A DNA stretch of 64,000 nucleotides from Clusia tigrina (Eukaryota; Arthropoda; Insecta; Diptera; Clusiidae), in assembly GCA_920105625.2 (NCBI GenBank), contig OV050032.1, forward strand, positions 22,611,981 to 22,675,980. The letters are read 5' to 3'. Made by a program: the position numbers and the translations under genes. The notes beneath the pieces were generated by a model, which ran no database searches, was not told the DNA's origin, and saw only the letters and a program-made list of their open reading frames with translations. Shown here piece by piece: positions 28,762 through 37,777 of this stretch (the first letter of the stretch is position 1; each line of letters begins with the position of its first letter).

Positions 28762-29870
28762 CCTCGCAGCGAAGCTTGTGTTCGGTTTCTCGAGTAGTTC
28801 CCACAGATACTTCTGGTACTCGGAGCATTTACCTTCACCGAACTCCTCTTCGTCGCGCTGGCGCAGTGATTCGGCCTCCTTGCGCATCTCCTCGTGCACA
28901 TTTTCCTTGCGCTGATGGTACTTGTGCTGGCAGCACGATTCTAGATATAGCTCGTCGACGCCCCAGTATTCCAGGTCATCACTAAACGCCAATACGCACA
29001 TTTCGTCTACTATATGTAGCTTACCGGTGCGATAGAAATTCAGTATCGAGCTGAAGCTCTTTGGATGTCGATCGAAGAAGTACTCGTTGTCGACCAGAGA
29101 GTAGTCGTCGCAGAGCTCTATGATCGACTCGTGCGTGGTGCACTCGCGCAGACGGCCGAGCCGTGTATGAGGCAGCCGCTCCAGCGTGCGCCACAGCACC
29201 TCATGCTTGACGCCACCTACATTAATTGAAACGCGGCTGTTCATTTGCTTCGATTGTGCTATCATAAACGGTTCGGGTGGTGGGATGGAGGACATGGATC
29301 TGGAATGTGTCCGCTGTAGAGCACCTGCGCCGATGCTGCCTTGCAGTTGGGAAGTCGTGGGATTCGAATGCGTTGGCGAGGCAATCGGGAATGGAGCGTA
29401 GCGTACTTCTTTGCCGACAGCGCCGGTGCCAATGCCAATGCCGGTGCCTTGACCACCGGCAGCAGCCCCGGTAATTGTACCGATGCTGTTGCCGATGCCG
29501 ACGCCGACGCCAACACCGACGCTGCCAATAGCGCCGACAGTACTAGCTGTAGCGTGTGTTGTTGTGGCGGATGAGCCAACAATGCTGCTGCCATCAGTGT
29601 AATCCAGGTTTCCGCCGCCACCACCACCGCTGCTGACGTTGCGAGTGGTGGCAGCAGGTGCGCCAACGTTATAAGCAAGACTGCCAGTTGTTGGGACAGT
29701 GCCACAGCCATATGAACTAGCTCCACCGGTTCCCATCGCTCGGCCCCAATCGACATTACCACTTGTATCGTAGTAGGGCTGATTATCGCTGCCGTCTCCG
29801 GCGCCTGCAGAAGTGTTCCGACCAATTGTTTCGTTCTCGATCCAGTTACTGGTTTGCTGATGTTGTTGTT

Positions 29871-29901
<31 letters not shown>

Positions 29902-30108
29902 TTGTTGTTGGTTGTAGTAGTCTTGTTGCCGCAGTTGCAACTGTTTTTGTTGCTGCTGCTGCTGTTGTTGTTGCTGTTGCTGATGCAGCTGCAGTTGCTG
30001 TTTTTGTACAGGTTGTTGCTGTTGTAAATCGCGTTGAGATTCTTGTAGTAGTTGTTGTTGTTGTTGCTGTTGGCTTGCAGCCTGTCCACCATGCAATTGT
30101 CCGACCAT
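28762..30108 (-). CDS. Shab: Shab (Kv2) channel: N-terminal and T1 tetramerisation exon
   Basis: 1347 nt, exactly 449 codons, from an ATG giving [11 protein letters not shown], which matches the start of Drosophila Shab. The exon ends at AGG|GTAAGT. Order: a Gln-rich low-complexity segment (about residues 12-85, with several CAG/CAA runs), a Gly/Ser/Thr/Ala-rich segment (about 100-250), the conserved stretch [20 protein letters not shown], then the T1/BTB domain (from RVSINVGGV, about residue 297) with [12 protein letters not shown], the Kv2-type [10 protein letters not shown] cysteine cluster and the linker ending [10 protein letters not shown] before S1. T1 sets subunit assembly and lies in the cytoplasm. 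The T1 part is nearly identical to Drosophila, while the Gln and Gly tracts differ in length, as is usual for flies. It joins the pore exon in frame (R|V). Confidence 0.95.
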
Positions 30109-30205
30109 TTGTGATACTCCATTATTGTATAGGGGCGTTACTGTTTCACCCGTTTCCAAGCGTACCGCTTCACGGTCCCTAACGTGTTCGCCGACCATAT
30201 GTCCG
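30109..30205 (-). other. Shab: Shab 5' leader segment or in-frame N-terminal extension
   Basis: Upstream of the conserved ATG the reading frame stays open. A second in-frame ATG lies at 30196-30198 and would add 30 residues ([14 protein letters not shown] and so on). A good acceptor, CTTCTTCTTTTTAATAGTAG, ends at 30206, implying that the coding exon is preceded by one or more upstream 5' exons. Farther upstream the open frame is just a (CA)n repeat. I favour the downstream ATG because it matches the fly protein; the extension is possible. Confidence 0.55.
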
Positions 30206-32578
30206 CTACTATTAAAAAGAAGAAGAACACACACACACACACACAGACACACAGCCACACATAAGCACATATAGGGTTCGGTTCTTGCTACTGTAGATTC
30301 TTAAGCTGAGATTAAGCTGCGTGCGTAATTTGGCAACAGCAACTTTTCTTGTTATGATTTCTTAGAAAAAGGATACTACAAATCCTTTATAAGAATATCT
30401 CCATTTTTATATATATTATAGTCGAAAAATATTCAAATAGGTCGAACAAGTTGCTGTGGCCAAATGCACTTAATATAAAAACTCACCGCTACATTGCATC
30501 AATTGCTTTTATTACAACCGCCAATACTGATAGAACTGAACTGCTGCACGAAACGTGTTTTGAATGGGTTTTTAAGCGTTCGACTTGCCTCGAGTTTATC
30601 CCGTAGCTACGCTTCACTTGCTTGAATGGGGTTTCTATTTGGTTGCTCTCTTATTAAGTTGTATCTGCATTTTATTTTATAGCATGCCACCGGAAGCAGC
30701 CAGGCGCGTAATGACGTTGACTCTTCCAGCCAGTGTGCAACCACTCCTCATGTCTTTTGCGGTGGTCACAGTTCCTTCAATTTCGAAATATTGCGCACTT
30801 CTTTTCTTGGCTGCGTGGTGCCTGTTCGTTCAGGTTCGTTACTTGGTGGCGTGCTCGTCGACGTATGTGTCTTTGGTCGAGGCTTGTTATTGGAACCCCC
30901 GATTTGGCAGCATTTTTGATTTCTTCTGGAAAATCTACGAAACCGTTGTGCGGTTATGATCTATGGATCCTAATACGGGTAAAATATATCTGTAAGTAAA
31001 ATAGATGTTTGTAGTTATATATTGAGTGGTGCATAAGTAGATAAAATAAATAAAATACGAGCAAGTCTTTGAAACATAACTATGTCTGAAAGTTGTTCCG
31101 TGGATTTTCGGGGAGATGTATAAATTGTTAATACTATAATGTCCCATTTGAAATGTTCGTCGCTGGATTGGAGGAGTTTCTTATCTTCAGTTTTATCCTC
31201 TAGGAATAAACGCTAACACCGTCGTTGCTGGCATGTTTATAGGTGTTGCGCTGAGATTGCTTTATCTTCTTTCTTTTTTCTAAAATATCAGCAAAACTTG
31301 ACATTAGTTATGTATGTTTAACTGTGGCCAATTAGCATTACTGGTAGCCTATAGATGAATCTGAATGATTGTATTCAATCGAGTGGTTTTCATAATCGAA
31401 CATTTTGACTGGCGTAGTATGTAAACTGCTGACCTTTAAGCTGCGTCTAATATATTTTTTATCATAACGTTACTCAACAATTGGTCAGAATTAAACTAAT
31501 TTCCCTTTTTGTGCGCTACCCTTTAAAATGTCGAGTTTATGGCTTCGCATGCATATTCTGCAAAGAGTTTCATTTATTGCCTCATTATATGTAGTTAAAT
31601 TTATTCCTTTGTAGGCCAAACAGAAAAATTGCTTAATTAACATAAGAAAGCTTTGGTACAGTGTTCGCTTTTGACTCGCCATGCAATTCACTTGCTCATT
31701 ATTGGGCATTAAATGCAGTTTCTGGTAAATAACTGTAATAAGCACTTAACCCAGAAATCACACTTCATCATATTCGCATGCAAACATGCACATACACGTG
31801 GACACCACAGAGGTGCACAACAATACATGCTCGTGTATGATTATTTGCAGCAGTTTCTGTAACTGACCAAAATGATTGTATAACTAGAGGCATATGAAAA
31901 TTGGCACCACCCAAGTTGAAAATGCGCGCAATTGCACACCCACTAATAATACACACTACAACCTATTGATAACATACACACATACAATACTCTGCACCTA
32001 CAACCTCACATGTTAGCATTCAATGCAACCTGGTGCAAAACTGACTACATCATTCAGATAATTCACCTTTCACAAGTTCGAACGGCACTCTGACTTGTTC
32101 TTATTCAATCCACGGAAAAGTCGAATCAAAGTGGTATCATGACACAATAATGAACTAGTTTGCAAGTATTGAACTAGTTTCTTGTCAGTTCGAAATAGAC
32201 CCGTTGGTAAATTACTGATATAGAAATCAGCGCAAGGTTGCATAATTTGAACCTACTCGTAGTGATTGCACTAAAACTGAACTAGTTGGAAGAGAACGAT
32301 GGCCTCATTTGTAAGAAGTTCAGTAATTTACAATACCAGAACTTGATTTCCGATAATCAGTTCGGAATTATTAAATCTTCTTTTTCGTTAATTAGGATTT
32401 GAAAATATTCGTAGTATTTTGAAAGTGGTTATTAAGTTATACAAACCACAAGTGTTTTTATATATATTCCTTCTTCATTGTTTTATCATTATTAAACTAA
32501 CTTCTTTCTCAATAACGACATTTGCTTCATTCAATGCTTATTAACCGCTCAAGGCTATAATTTATCTATCACACTGAA
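30206..32578. other. Upstream Shab flank or 5' intron, no gene recognised
   Basis: It begins with a (CA)n tract just behind the acceptor of the T1 exon. A GC-richer patch at about 30560-30960 stands out from its AT-rich surroundings; it could be a non-coding leader exon or promoter-proximal DNA of Shab, but no splice site or core promoter decides this. The 124-codon plus-strand frame across it starts at TTG and has no family resemblance. The remainder is ordinary AT-rich sequence. Confidence 0.4.
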
Positions 32579-32765
32579 GTCGCCCTCTGTGTTGTAAAGG
32601 TAAGCATGCTACACTCGCACTCAGAGGGTTCCAAGTTCAAATCCTGCCCAGGGCTTGGGCTCAAAAATGCTTATTTCCCAAAAAATTTTCTCTTCGAGTC
32701 GAAAGCCGTAGTAGCTAGTACTCATTCTCCAATCCCTGGCAGTTAAAAATAAATATGGTGTAAGA
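32579..32765 (+). mobile_element. tRNA-derived SINE copy
   Basis: It starts CGCCCTCTGTG and carries a box A-like region with GGTAAGCATGCT (32599-32610) and a clear box B, AGTTCAAATCC (32634-32644), then GGGCTTGGGCTC and a non-tRNA body running to an A-rich end near 32765. The head matches the minus-strand copy at 44.9 kb (CGCCCTCTGTG, GTAA.CATGCT, CTC.GAGGGT, TTCAAATCCTGC, GGGCTTGG). It cannot fold as an intact tRNA. Confidence 0.7.
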
Positions 32766-33618
32766 TAGAATAATAATAAAAGTAATCTACCAAACTGATT
32801 TGTTTTGAAATAAAAACTATCATAAGTACCAGTATTTTTAGGAGCTGGAGTAAAACATTTTCTGCAGGGTATGCATATATAAGGGATGTGCGAATGCAAC
32901 TATGTACAGTTATGAACAATAATCTATTTTCTGAATACCGAATAGAGTGAAATATTGATGACATGGATGTCATTGTTATGCTGGGGTTTGTGCTGCGACC
33001 TAAATTGTCCATTGCAATCCTGCGGATGCTAATCTGCACTCGTACCTATGTTGGACAACATTCACAATTATACGAATTGAAACATAGCGAGCGAAACTCT
33101 TCGAGGATCAAAGAACGGGGAGAAAGCTAAACGATATATAAGACCGCAATTAGAAGAGATATAAGATTGACCACGGAGGAGCATACTCGAAGACTAGGGT
33201 GATAACGAGAACAAAAAATGAAGCTGATAAGCGGCAAACCTGTAAAAAACTGCTGTAAGTAAGTATTGTGAAGTCACACTAAATGACTGCATGTTTGAAT
33301 GCATTTATTTGATGTGATTTACGATACCCAAATATTTAAATTAATACAGTTATGACTGTAATAATTTATTTTGCAGTAGCAGTAATGACTTGAAGCCCTT
33401 TGATTGCAGTCCCTCATTATGCAAGGATTGATGGCAATCATTTGAACTCCATGCAGTGATTCTTGTAATTGAAATGGAACTACTTTCACTACTGTAATGA
33501 ATGTGAAGGCAAATGAAATTTAAAAATCAGTCATTCACTTCAAACAGGAATGGTGATTGCATTCATATCTAGAGATTGCAATGATTTGGTATGTCAGTGA
33601 ATCATCATGGGAATCATT
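32766..33618. other. Spacer with decayed TGAA/TCATT repeat
   Basis: No gene seen. The segment 33370-33600 is rich in TTTGAA, TTGCA and AATCATT words like those at 5.7-6.5 kb but with no clear period left. The LTR retrotransposon is inserted into it, at CATT 33615-33618. Confidence 0.4.
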
Positions 33619-33717
33619 TGTAACGACTCTTTTCTATAGCTGGGGTAAAACTCAGCGGCTCCAGGGGTCGTGTACAGAAAAATATAAAATCCTGTGTGTT
33701 AAATTAATTTCAACGTA

Positions 33718-33723
33718 TTTATT
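33718..33723 (-). terminator. Polyadenylation signal AATAAA in the LTR
   Basis: AATAAA on the element's sense (minus) strand, about 100 nt before the LTR end. The same hexamer is in the other LTR at 37877-37882. It sets the likely R/U5 boundary 10-30 nt downstream. Confidence 0.6.
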
Positions 33724-33875
33724 TAGTGTATTGATTATGGACTCTTGTTAGTCCTTGCTCAAAACAATGCTACTTCCTTAACTCTATACAAATCAACTTG
33801 CTTAGTGTATAAATGACTTATTCAATGTGTACTTGTTTTTACGTCTCTACGTCCCGGTAAGTGTGTGTCTCTGTG

Positions 33876-34271
33876 ACTCAGTGGGAGAACGATTAAAAAC
33901 CAGAAGCTCTCACTGAGTTCCTATGGTCTCTGTACGGCGTATGACTTAGTGGGAAAACGATTAAAAACCAGAGGTTCCCTCTAAGTCCCTAAGTCTCGGT
34001 GGCGTATGTGTCTCAGTGATTCAGTGGGAGAACGATTAAAAACCAGAGGCTCTCACTGAATCCCTGTAGTCTCTGTCTGTGTATGGCTTAGCAAGAAAAC
34101 GATTAAAAACCAGAGGTTCTTGCTAAGCTTCCTAAGTCTCGGTTGCGTATGTGTCTCAGTGATTCAGTGGGAGAACGATTAAAAACCAGAGGCTCTCACT
34201 GAATCCCTGTAGTCTCTGTCTGTGTATGACTTAGCAAGAAAACGATTAAAAACCAGAGGTTCTTGCTAAGC
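33876..34271 (-). repeat. Array of six covarying hairpins in the 3' LTR
   Basis: Six 43-nt units (12-nt arm, 19-nt loop, 12-nt arm) at 33876-33918, 33944-33986, 34019-34061, 34086-34128, 34162-34204 and 34229-34271. The plus-strand loop is AACGATTAAAAACCAGAGG in five units and ends AAG in the first. The arms differ between units, for example ATTCAGTGGGAG/CTCTCACTGAAT against GCTTAGCAAGAA/TTCTTGCTAAGC, yet each pairs over 11-12 of 12 positions. Spacing alternates 67-68 and 75-76, so the array is three copies of a 143-bp two-hairpin unit. It lies downstream of the LTR TATA box, inside the predicted R region. Confidence 0.92.
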
Positions 34272-34358
34272 TTTTTATGTTCGTATGGTACTTTGTAGAG
34301 CTGTTGCTAGTCAGGATGCTGGTGTCCGAAGAAGAGACTTACTGCCTGGGCTACGTGG

Positions 34359-34366
34359 TTTATATA
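34359..34366 (-). promoter_or_regulatory. LTR TATA box
   Basis: TATATAAA on the sense strand, followed after 14 nt by CAGT, an arthropod initiator-like word. It is the likely U3/R boundary marker. The copy in the 5' LTR, at 38518-38525, would be the one that drives the full-length RNA. Confidence 0.6.
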
Positions 34367-34617
34367 GTCCCAGGTCGCAGCGGCTGACACATGTTGTTGT
34401 TCGCAGGCCACCGTTGTGTGTTTTTACTTCCGTTGGCCAGTAGTCGATTGTTGTTGTTGTGGCCGGCTTGTTGTTGTTGCAGTCAGGCTTGTTGGTGTTG
34501 CCGTCTTTTGCACTTGGGCCACCTTCAACTTCTGGCGGTCAGCCACCTCACTCCAACGGTCCCTGGTTAGCCTGCAGTATTGTTGCCTGCCAGCAGCGCT
34601 GTCCGGAATCCAATAGT

Positions 34618-34820
34618 GTTGTTGTTGTTAAATATTTAATTTAACTGACAATCAGCATTTCCCTCTTGTGCTTCGCTCTCGTTTCTTCGTGTTGTTGTTA
34701 AATATTTAATTTAACTGACAACCAACATTTCCCTCTTGTGCTTTGTACTTGCCGGCCGTTGGCGTGGTGGTGGTTCTGTCGTTGTCCCTCTTGTGCTTCG
34801 CTCTCGTTTCTTCGTGTTGT
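34618..34820. repeat. 70-bp tandem repeat inside the LTR (U3)
   Basis: GTTGTTGTTAAATATTTAAT begins at 34621 and again at 34691, each followed by TTAACTGACAA and CATTTCCCTCTTGTGCTT. A third partial copy (CCCTCTTGTGCTTCGCTCTC) begins near 34786. Repeated U3 blocks like this often carry promoter or enhancer sites; no specific factor site is claimed. The other LTR has the same at 38777-38979. Confidence 0.75.
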
Positions 34821-35223
34821 TGGTGTAAGATTTCCGAGCGAGTGCACTCGGCAAATTCCACCGCTGAGTTCGTGCACTCACCTTCTCTTGTCCGGCATGT
34901 ATTTGTTGTATTCCTCGTCGCTGTGTTTTTCCTCGCTCTTTGCAAGCATAGCGCTGATTGGCAAGATCGTTGGCTGTGCGTGAGGTTGCTTTTGTTGTAA
35001 TCCTAGTTATTATTCCAACTGGTATAATATGCTGATGGTGATCTGTTCTCCCGCCACTGCTGCGCTGATTGGTTACAACGTATGTAGTTTTTTCGTTAAA
35101 TTTCTAATGCAGTTGCTTCGGTTCGGGTATTTTATCGTGATGTGTGTGTGTATATAGTTTCGTAGCGACTCTGTCATTTGTAGTGTGGGCCAAAATTTCC
35201 CACAGAAGATTTTAGTCCTCACA

Positions 35224-35235
35224 CGCCCTCCCTAC
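35224..35235 (-). other. Polypurine tract next to the 3' LTR
   Basis: On the sense strand AGTAGGGAGGGCG abuts the LTR start TGTGAGG. Purine-rich, as needed for plus-strand priming, but with a CG just before the LTR, so it is a slightly impure tract. Confidence 0.5.
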
Positions 35236-35236
35236 T

Positions 35237-37558
35237 TTACCGACGATGAAAAATGATGACAGCGTCACGGTTGAGGGTCACTCTGTATGCGTCTCGCCTA
35301 AATCGTATTCGCCCTCGTGTCCGTTTTTGCTGAGCCCCTTTGGCTATTTGCAAAACTTCAGCTACCAAGTTCTGTGGCAGATCACCTCCTTTTGGTCCTT
35401 GTAGCTCTTCTATGTTTCGGAATGTGAATAAGGTGCCTGTGTTTGTCGTATGTTTCTCTGTTGACTGCCTCTGTTGTTTAATGCTGTTGGGTTGGTGGCT
35501 ATTGAAGTCACGTTTATTCCTCTTGTCATCGCTTCTGCTGTGTTTGGTGCACTTGATTGCACGGTGGTTGTCCCTTGATCTGCCACGTTGTCTACGTGGT
35601 ATGTTTTGGTTGTTTCGCACTGGTTCTGACTTTGCGAAGTGATTAGGAGATACCCTGATTGCTCTGATTGTATTTTGACTTAGCTGTGCCAGCTCCTCGC
35701 GTTTGGTGGCGCCTGCGTCCTTTTTCCGAGGCCCATATGCTGATTCATGTGTGGTCCTTCTATATATGCTTTTGTGGGATTCGCTGTGGGATTTCGCTGG
35801 GCATAGTCCGTGGCAGGTGAATTCGTTCGTATGAGTCATCTTTGTTCTTGGTGTTGTGTGTTTGCGAATTCGTTGGTTCTCTGTGTATTCTCTGTTGTGT
35901 CTCTTTATCTGAGCATTTTTGTCGCTGGCGTGCCTCTTGGAAGTCGTTGAATGGATTTGTGTGGCATTCTCAACACGAATTGTCGTGCACATTGCAATAT
36001 CTCGGGGTTGCACGCAATTGTTTTGAGGTCCCAATGTGATCTCCTGTTCACCACACTTCACTGTCATTCCTAGGCTTGCCATGAAGTCTAGTCCAAGGAG
36101 TAGCTCATTAATGGAATCAGGCATGATAAGTAGCTCTTGCTCGCATGTCTGCTCTCCAAGCCTTACAGTTGCCGTCAATGTCCCACTGACTCTCCTAGCA
36201 CTTCCGTCTGCCATACGTGCTCTGGTATTGGATTTTCCAAATTTGCTGGTGGAAGAGCGTAGCTTTCGTGCTAGCTCTCTGCTCACAAAACTGTGAGTTG
36301 CCCCTGTGTCCAGTGTTGCTGTGACAGTTTCTGTGCCAATCGAAACGGTGGCGCAGATTCGTTGTCCGTCACAGTGCAATAAGTTTTCCAATGGGGAAGT
36401 CTGCTGTCTCTCCTTTGTGGCATGCTGTGTTTCTGTCGTCGGTAGCTCTCGATCGGTTGGTGCTCTTAGTTTGCAGCACTCTATAGTCCTCACATCCCTT
36501 TGACCACACTCCCAACAGAACAGGATCTGTGCGTTGCGACATATGCGTGCTATATGACCATTTTGGCCACAACGCCAGCAGGCTGTTCTCGGTTCTATGG
36601 GTGTCTCTCTGCTCTCTACCGTCACCTGACAGTTTCTCACCTCTCGTGGTGGACCTTGCTCTCTTCGCCGTTGTATGGGTGGCGCTGGTAGTTGTTCGCC
36701 TTCTCTCCGTATGCTCTCCAAGTCTGCAGCCATTTCTATCAGCTCTGCTAGCGATGTGAAATCTCTGCGGCGCACATATAGCTGGTATTCTGGCAGGCTG
36801 TTCTGGAAAATACGCTCCAGTTTCTGTTCTTCGGAATAGTCCAAGTGCCGCATTAGATTCTGCAATTCAACTACAAACTGCTTGAACCCTTCTCTGGGTC
36901 TCTGGTGACGCTGGCGGATCTGGTCTTCGAGTTTCTCCATGTATCGTGCTGGCAAGAAGAATTTTAGAAAGTCTCTCCTATATGTACGCCAATCCCGCCA
37001 CGCTCGATTGTTGTTTCTGAACCACATGAGTGCTCGTTCTCTCAAGAGTTCAGGCATAGTACGCGGAAGGAAATCTTTGTTTATTTCGTACACATCTGCC
37101 AATTCCTCGACTCGCTCTATAAACGCTAGCGGGTCACGCCCTCCGTCAAAGTTAAGGGACCACTTCCTCACCTGGTCAATCACAACGGCGTACTGTACAA
37201 TCCCGTTGTGCTGTTGATTCATTGTTGCAGGTGACACGGAGCGATGATGTAGTGTTCTCCGTACCCCTGAGTTCTCTGCCGTTAGTGTTGCACCTGTGTA
37301 TGCCTCTGGCCTGTCCACTTCCAGCGTTTCGCGGGTAACTATGGACACAGCCGGCCTTGGGGATGTGCTCTTAACGTACTTGGATTGTAGCTTCTGCAAT
37401 TGGTATTTCTGATCCTGAGTCAGCTCTGTTTCAGTGAAGAAGTCGGAAAGACGTTTACGGACTTCATCCACGGTACCGGTAGCCTCTACACCGAATTCAT
37501 CAGCAAAGATCACCAGCTCATCCTTGCGTAGCAAGTACACCCAGCTTGTTTTCACCAT
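35237..37558 (-). CDS. Retrotransposon Gag-protease polyprotein
   Basis: One uninterrupted 773-codon frame starting about 200 nt after the PBS and stopping 13 nt before the 3' LTR. Residues 5-45 resemble a SAP-like helix-turn-helix (LRKDEL, VDEVRKRL). Residues 125-285 are a Ty3/gypsy capsid-type region (ALMWF, FKQFVVELQNLMRHL). A canonical zinc knuckle, C327-X2-C-X4-H-X4-C340, is followed by a second with Val in place of His (C348-X2-C-X4-V-X4-C361). An aspartic protease follows, with the active site LDTGATHSFVS (from residue 416) and a second signature, LLLGLDFM (487-493). After residue 510 come about 260 residues rich in Arg, Lys, Asn, Thr and Ser with no enzymatic motif, where pol would be expected. 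It should form virus-like particles; reverse transcription and integration would need a related element. Confidence 0.9.
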   Translation of the reverse strand: MVKTSWVYLLRKDELVIFADEFGVEATGTVDEVRKRLSDFFTETELTQDQKYQLQKLQSKYVKSTSPRPAVSIVTRETLEVDRPEAYTGATLTAENSGVRRTLHHRSVSPATMNQQHNGIVQYAVVIDQVRKWSLNFDGGRDPLAFIERVEELADVYEINKDFLPRTMPELLRERALMWFRNNNRAWRDWRTYRRDFLKFFLPARYMEKLEDQIRQRHQRPREGFKQFVVELQNLMRHLDYSEEQKLERIFQNSLPEYQLYVRRRDFTSLAELIEMAADLESIRREGEQLPAPPIQRRREQGPPREVRNCQVTVESRETPIEPRTACWRCGQNGHIARICRNAQILFCWECGQRDVRTIECCKLRAPTDRELPTTETQHATKERQQTSPLENLLHCDGQRICATVSIGTETVTATLDTGATHSFVSRELARKLRSSTSKFGKSNTRARMADGSARRVSGTLTATVRLGEQTCEQELLIMPDSINELLLGLDFMASLGMTVKCGEQEITLGPQNNCVQPRDIAMCTTIRVENATQIHSTTSKRHASDKNAQIKRHNREYTENQRIRKHTTPRTKMTHTNEFTCHGLCPAKSHSESHKSIYRRTTHESAYGPRKKDAGATKREELAQLSQNTIRAIRVSPNHFAKSEPVRNNQNIPRRQRGRSRDNHRAIKCTKHSRSDDKRNKRDFNSHQPNSIKQQRQSTEKHTTNTGTLFTFRNIEELQGPKGGDLPQNLVAEVLQIAKGAQQKRTRGRIRFRRDAYRVTLNRDAVIIFHRR

Positions 37559-37758
37559 CCTGTGAAAGTCTTAGGTGACGATGAAGACAATCTGTGTGTG
37601 TATTATAAGCTGGCGCTTATTCGGCTGTATTATGCGTGACTGCGTAGACGTAGCTTTCTGTTTGCCCTGGTAAATTCTCTCACGAGCTGAGCTTCCTTGC
37701 GATTTAGTCTTTTCTTTTTCAAAGTCTGACGGGCTGATTTAGTTTTCTTTTACTCAGA

Positions 37759-37776
37759 GTCCCTGCTCGGGCGCCA
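37759..37776 (-). other. Primer binding site, tRNA-Lys type
   Basis: TGGCGCCCGAGCAGGGAC, one base inside the 5' LTR. It is complementary to the 3' end of a tRNA-Lys of the kind used by Osvaldo/Ulysses elements and several retroviruses. The identification of the tRNA is from memory of such sites. Confidence 0.75.
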
Positions 37777-37777
37777 C

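Larger units (their letters stand above)
33619..35223 (-). repeat. 3' LTR (left in window)
   Basis: 1605 bp, TG...CA ends. On the minus strand it holds a TATA box (34359-34366), the six-hairpin array and an AATAAA signal (33718-33723). R should therefore run from about 34335 to about 33695 and U5 should be short. It also has an internal 70-bp repeat. Short ORFs inside it recur identically in the other LTR and are not genes. Confidence 0.93.

Noticed and set aside
29262..30122. Minus-strand 286-codon Asn-rich ORF and plus-strand Val/Ala-rich ORFs across the Shab T1 exon
   Set aside because: Frame shadows of the CAG/CAA repeat and Gly/Ala tracts; the Shab frame alone carries conserved residues.
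30585..30959. 124-codon plus-strand ORF
   Set aside because: Begins at TTG, no recognised domain; treated as chance frame in a GC-richer patch.
32579..32655. Possible tRNA gene (box A and box B present)
   Set aside because: Cannot form the acceptor and anticodon arms; matches a second dispersed copy, so it is a SINE head.
33876..34271. Hairpin array considered as a CRISPR-like array or miRNA cluster
   Set aside because: In CRISPR the repeat is constant and spacers vary; here the loop is constant and stems covary. Stems of 12 bp are too short for miRNA precursors, and the array lies in an LTR.
34416..35000. ORFs of 60-85 codons inside the LTR, repeated at 38575-39159
   Set aside because: They recur identically only because the LTRs do; they overlap on both strands, are rich in Cys/Val/Leu from GTT repeats, and have no family motif.
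35237..37558. Endogenous retrovirus with env
   Set aside because: No signal peptide, membrane segment or envelope motif follows the protease; the ORF stops at the LTR.
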